Positions 63,259 through 64,000 of a stretch of DNA of 64,000 bases are shown one piece after another. Numbering within the stretch: the first letter of the stretch is position 1; each line of letters opens with the position of its first letter. Origin of the DNA: CAZPBN01 sp964584935 (GTDB taxonomy: Bacteria > Acidobacteriota > Aminicenantia > Aminicenantales > Aminicenantaceae); contig CAZPBN010000001.1 in assembly GCA_964584935.1 (NCBI GenBank), positions 124,001-188,000 of the forward strand, in the 5' to 3' direction. Under the pieces are notes generated by a model, which ran no database searches, had not been told where the DNA came from, and saw only the letters and a list, made by a program, of their open reading frames with translations. The translations under genes and the position numbers were made by a program.

Positions 63259-63474
63259 TTATTTCTCTATGTTCTCCAAATATTGATTCAACTCTTCGAC
63301 TAATTCTTGGGGACTTCTGATCCCATCTTCCTCTAACAGCTCTCCCAAGGTGCACCACAAAGGTTCCCCACATCTTATACAGCGCACTCCCCTTTCAGAA
63401 AGAAACCGAACAGATTTGGGATGGGTGTCTATAAGATCTTCGATAGGCATTTCTAATTTTACCCTTGATTTCAT
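63259..63474 (-). CDS. DUF1858-domain protein
   Basis: A 71-residue soluble protein with the DUF1858 pattern: a helix MPIEDLIDTHPKSVRFLSERGVRCIRCGEPLWCTL and a C-terminal acidic helix. The Cys triplet (CIRCG...C) recalls a small redox or metal site. Homologues are common in anaerobes, often near Fe-S or hybrid-cluster proteins, but the function is unknown. It follows the PspC gene by 70 bp. Upstream of it (63512 on) lies a hydrolase-like gene on the same strand. Confidence 0.85.
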   Translation of the reverse strand: MKSRVKLEMPIEDLIDTHPKSVRFLSERGVRCIRCGEPLWCTLGELLEEDGIRSPQELVEELNQYLENIEK

Positions 63475-63511
63475 AACTAATGTTTTTTTCTGTCAATACT
63501 CCCTGGTCGAT

Positions 63512-64000
63512 TCAATATCTCCAACTGGTAATGTCTGCTCCATCAGGAGCTGTTTTGAGAATGCGTTCTTCAATTCTCGGAATAAACATCTGATGATAGC
63601 GTAGACGGGAGATGGCATTGGGTCTTGAGTGATCTCCATTCCAACAGTGTTCGGCTCTGTCTCCGTAATCCACAACTCCCTCATAATAGGGATCCTCTGT
63701 GCTTTCAAGAAATTCTTCCATGAGATAAACAGCATTATTCAAATAATAATTATCCATATCCCCGCAGTATATGTGAATCTTTCCCTTGAGTTTTGGACCC
63801 AGAGTCTCCCAGTCTCTTTGGAGAATATGACAGAGGTCATAATTTTCTTTCCAATATTTTGCCACCTTATGGTCAATTTCACCCGTCATTTTATCCCAAA
63901 TTCGCTGGGGATAACCATCTTCACCCACAGGACTATAAACAGCTTCCCAAATATCCCATTGATCTCCAGAACGGGATTTTGTGCCCAAAACCAGCTCCCT
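63512..64000 (-). CDS. C-terminal part of an uncharacterised alpha/beta-hydrolase-like protein (cut by window edge)
   Basis: The frame is open to the right edge of the window, so only the last 162 residues are seen. Segments IHIYCGDMDNYYLN and AEHCWNGDHSR look like the Asp and His loops at the end of an alpha/beta-hydrolase (esterase-type) fold, and the beta strand GKIHIYCG fits. The nucleophile part would lie outside the window. I cannot name a substrate. The end (TAPDGADITSWRY) is close to the DUF1858 gene start (38 bp). Confidence 0.5.
   Translation of the reverse strand, partial: RELVLGTKSRSGDQWDIWEAVYSPVGEDGYPQRIWDKMTGEIDHKVAKYWKENYDLCHILQRDWETLGPKLKGKIHIYCGDMDNYYLNNAVYLMEEFLESTEDPYYEGVVDYGDRAEHCWNGDHSRPNAISRLRYHQMFIPRIEERILKTAPDGADITSWRY

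Overview
The window looks like an AT-rich bacterial chromosome segment, probably from an uncultivated or little-studied anaerobe. The lineage cannot be fixed from sequence alone. The gene mix recalls fermentative Acidobacteriota-like candidate phyla such as Aminicenantes, but that is a low-confidence guess. Points behind it: a cobalamin-dependent (class II) ribonucleotide reductase, FeoAB ferrous iron uptake, an archaeal-type thiolase/HMG-CoA synthase/DUF35 trio, ECF sigma factors with membrane partners, and no visible aerobic respiration genes. I see no phage, transposase or CRISPR array; the window is mostly core and metabolic genes with several decayed or divergent ones.

Layout. 1-5.4 kb (minus): start of trehalose-6-phosphate synthase, a family 3 glycoside hydrolase split by an in-frame TAG, a 125-bp tandem repeat, a purine permease with adenine phosphoribosyltransferase, and an MscS channel. 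5.6-9.8 kb (plus): tsaE, then the glycolytic operon gap-pgk-tpiA-secG and a tRNA-Leu(GAG). 9.8-15 kb: a P-loop kinase/APH-like fusion, a wrecked ftsH remnant, a coiled-coil protein, a site-2 protease with CBS domains, and rpsU. 15.4-18.1 kb (minus): an ECF sigma factor, a small membrane protein and an HtrA-like protein that has lost its catalytic His and Asp, ended by a clear terminator.

18.2-25.7 kb (minus): a leucine/isoprenoid-type acyl-CoA block (HMG-CoA synthase, thiolase, DUF35, methylcrotonyl-CoA carboxylase beta, methylglutaconyl-CoA hydratase, biotin carboxylase, biotin carrier). Together these could connect 3-methylcrotonyl-CoA and acetyl-CoA without HMG-CoA lyase. 26-32.6 kb (plus): a nucleotide-sugar cassette with two epimerases, a 1099-residue nucleotidyltransferase-like/phosphomannose isomerase fusion, and a nucleotide-sugar dehydrogenase. 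32.8-35.9 kb (plus): an ECF sigma/zinc anti-sigma pair followed by LiaI/LiaF-like and DUF4097-like envelope proteins.

36-43.4 kb: an unknown protein, a LipM-like lipoate enzyme coupled to a TMTC-like membrane TPR protein, an amidase, an HpcH/HpaI aldolase that seems to start at AUC, and an EamA transporter. 43.5-47.8 kb (plus): bactofilin, uvrB, and a uvrC lacking its C-terminal HhH domain. 47.9-53.8 kb (minus): class II RNR, an unknown membrane protein, feoB/feoA. 54-56.9 kb (plus): a deoxynucleoside-kinase-like protein with a broken P-loop, then panB-panC-panD. 57-64 kb (minus): a class V aminotransferase, guaB-secA, PspC, a DUF1858 protein and the C-terminal part of a hydrolase-like protein.

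A short intergenic repeat vocabulary (ACGTCTCA / TCTGACGTC words) recurs near 2.2, 20.4 and 35.9 kb.
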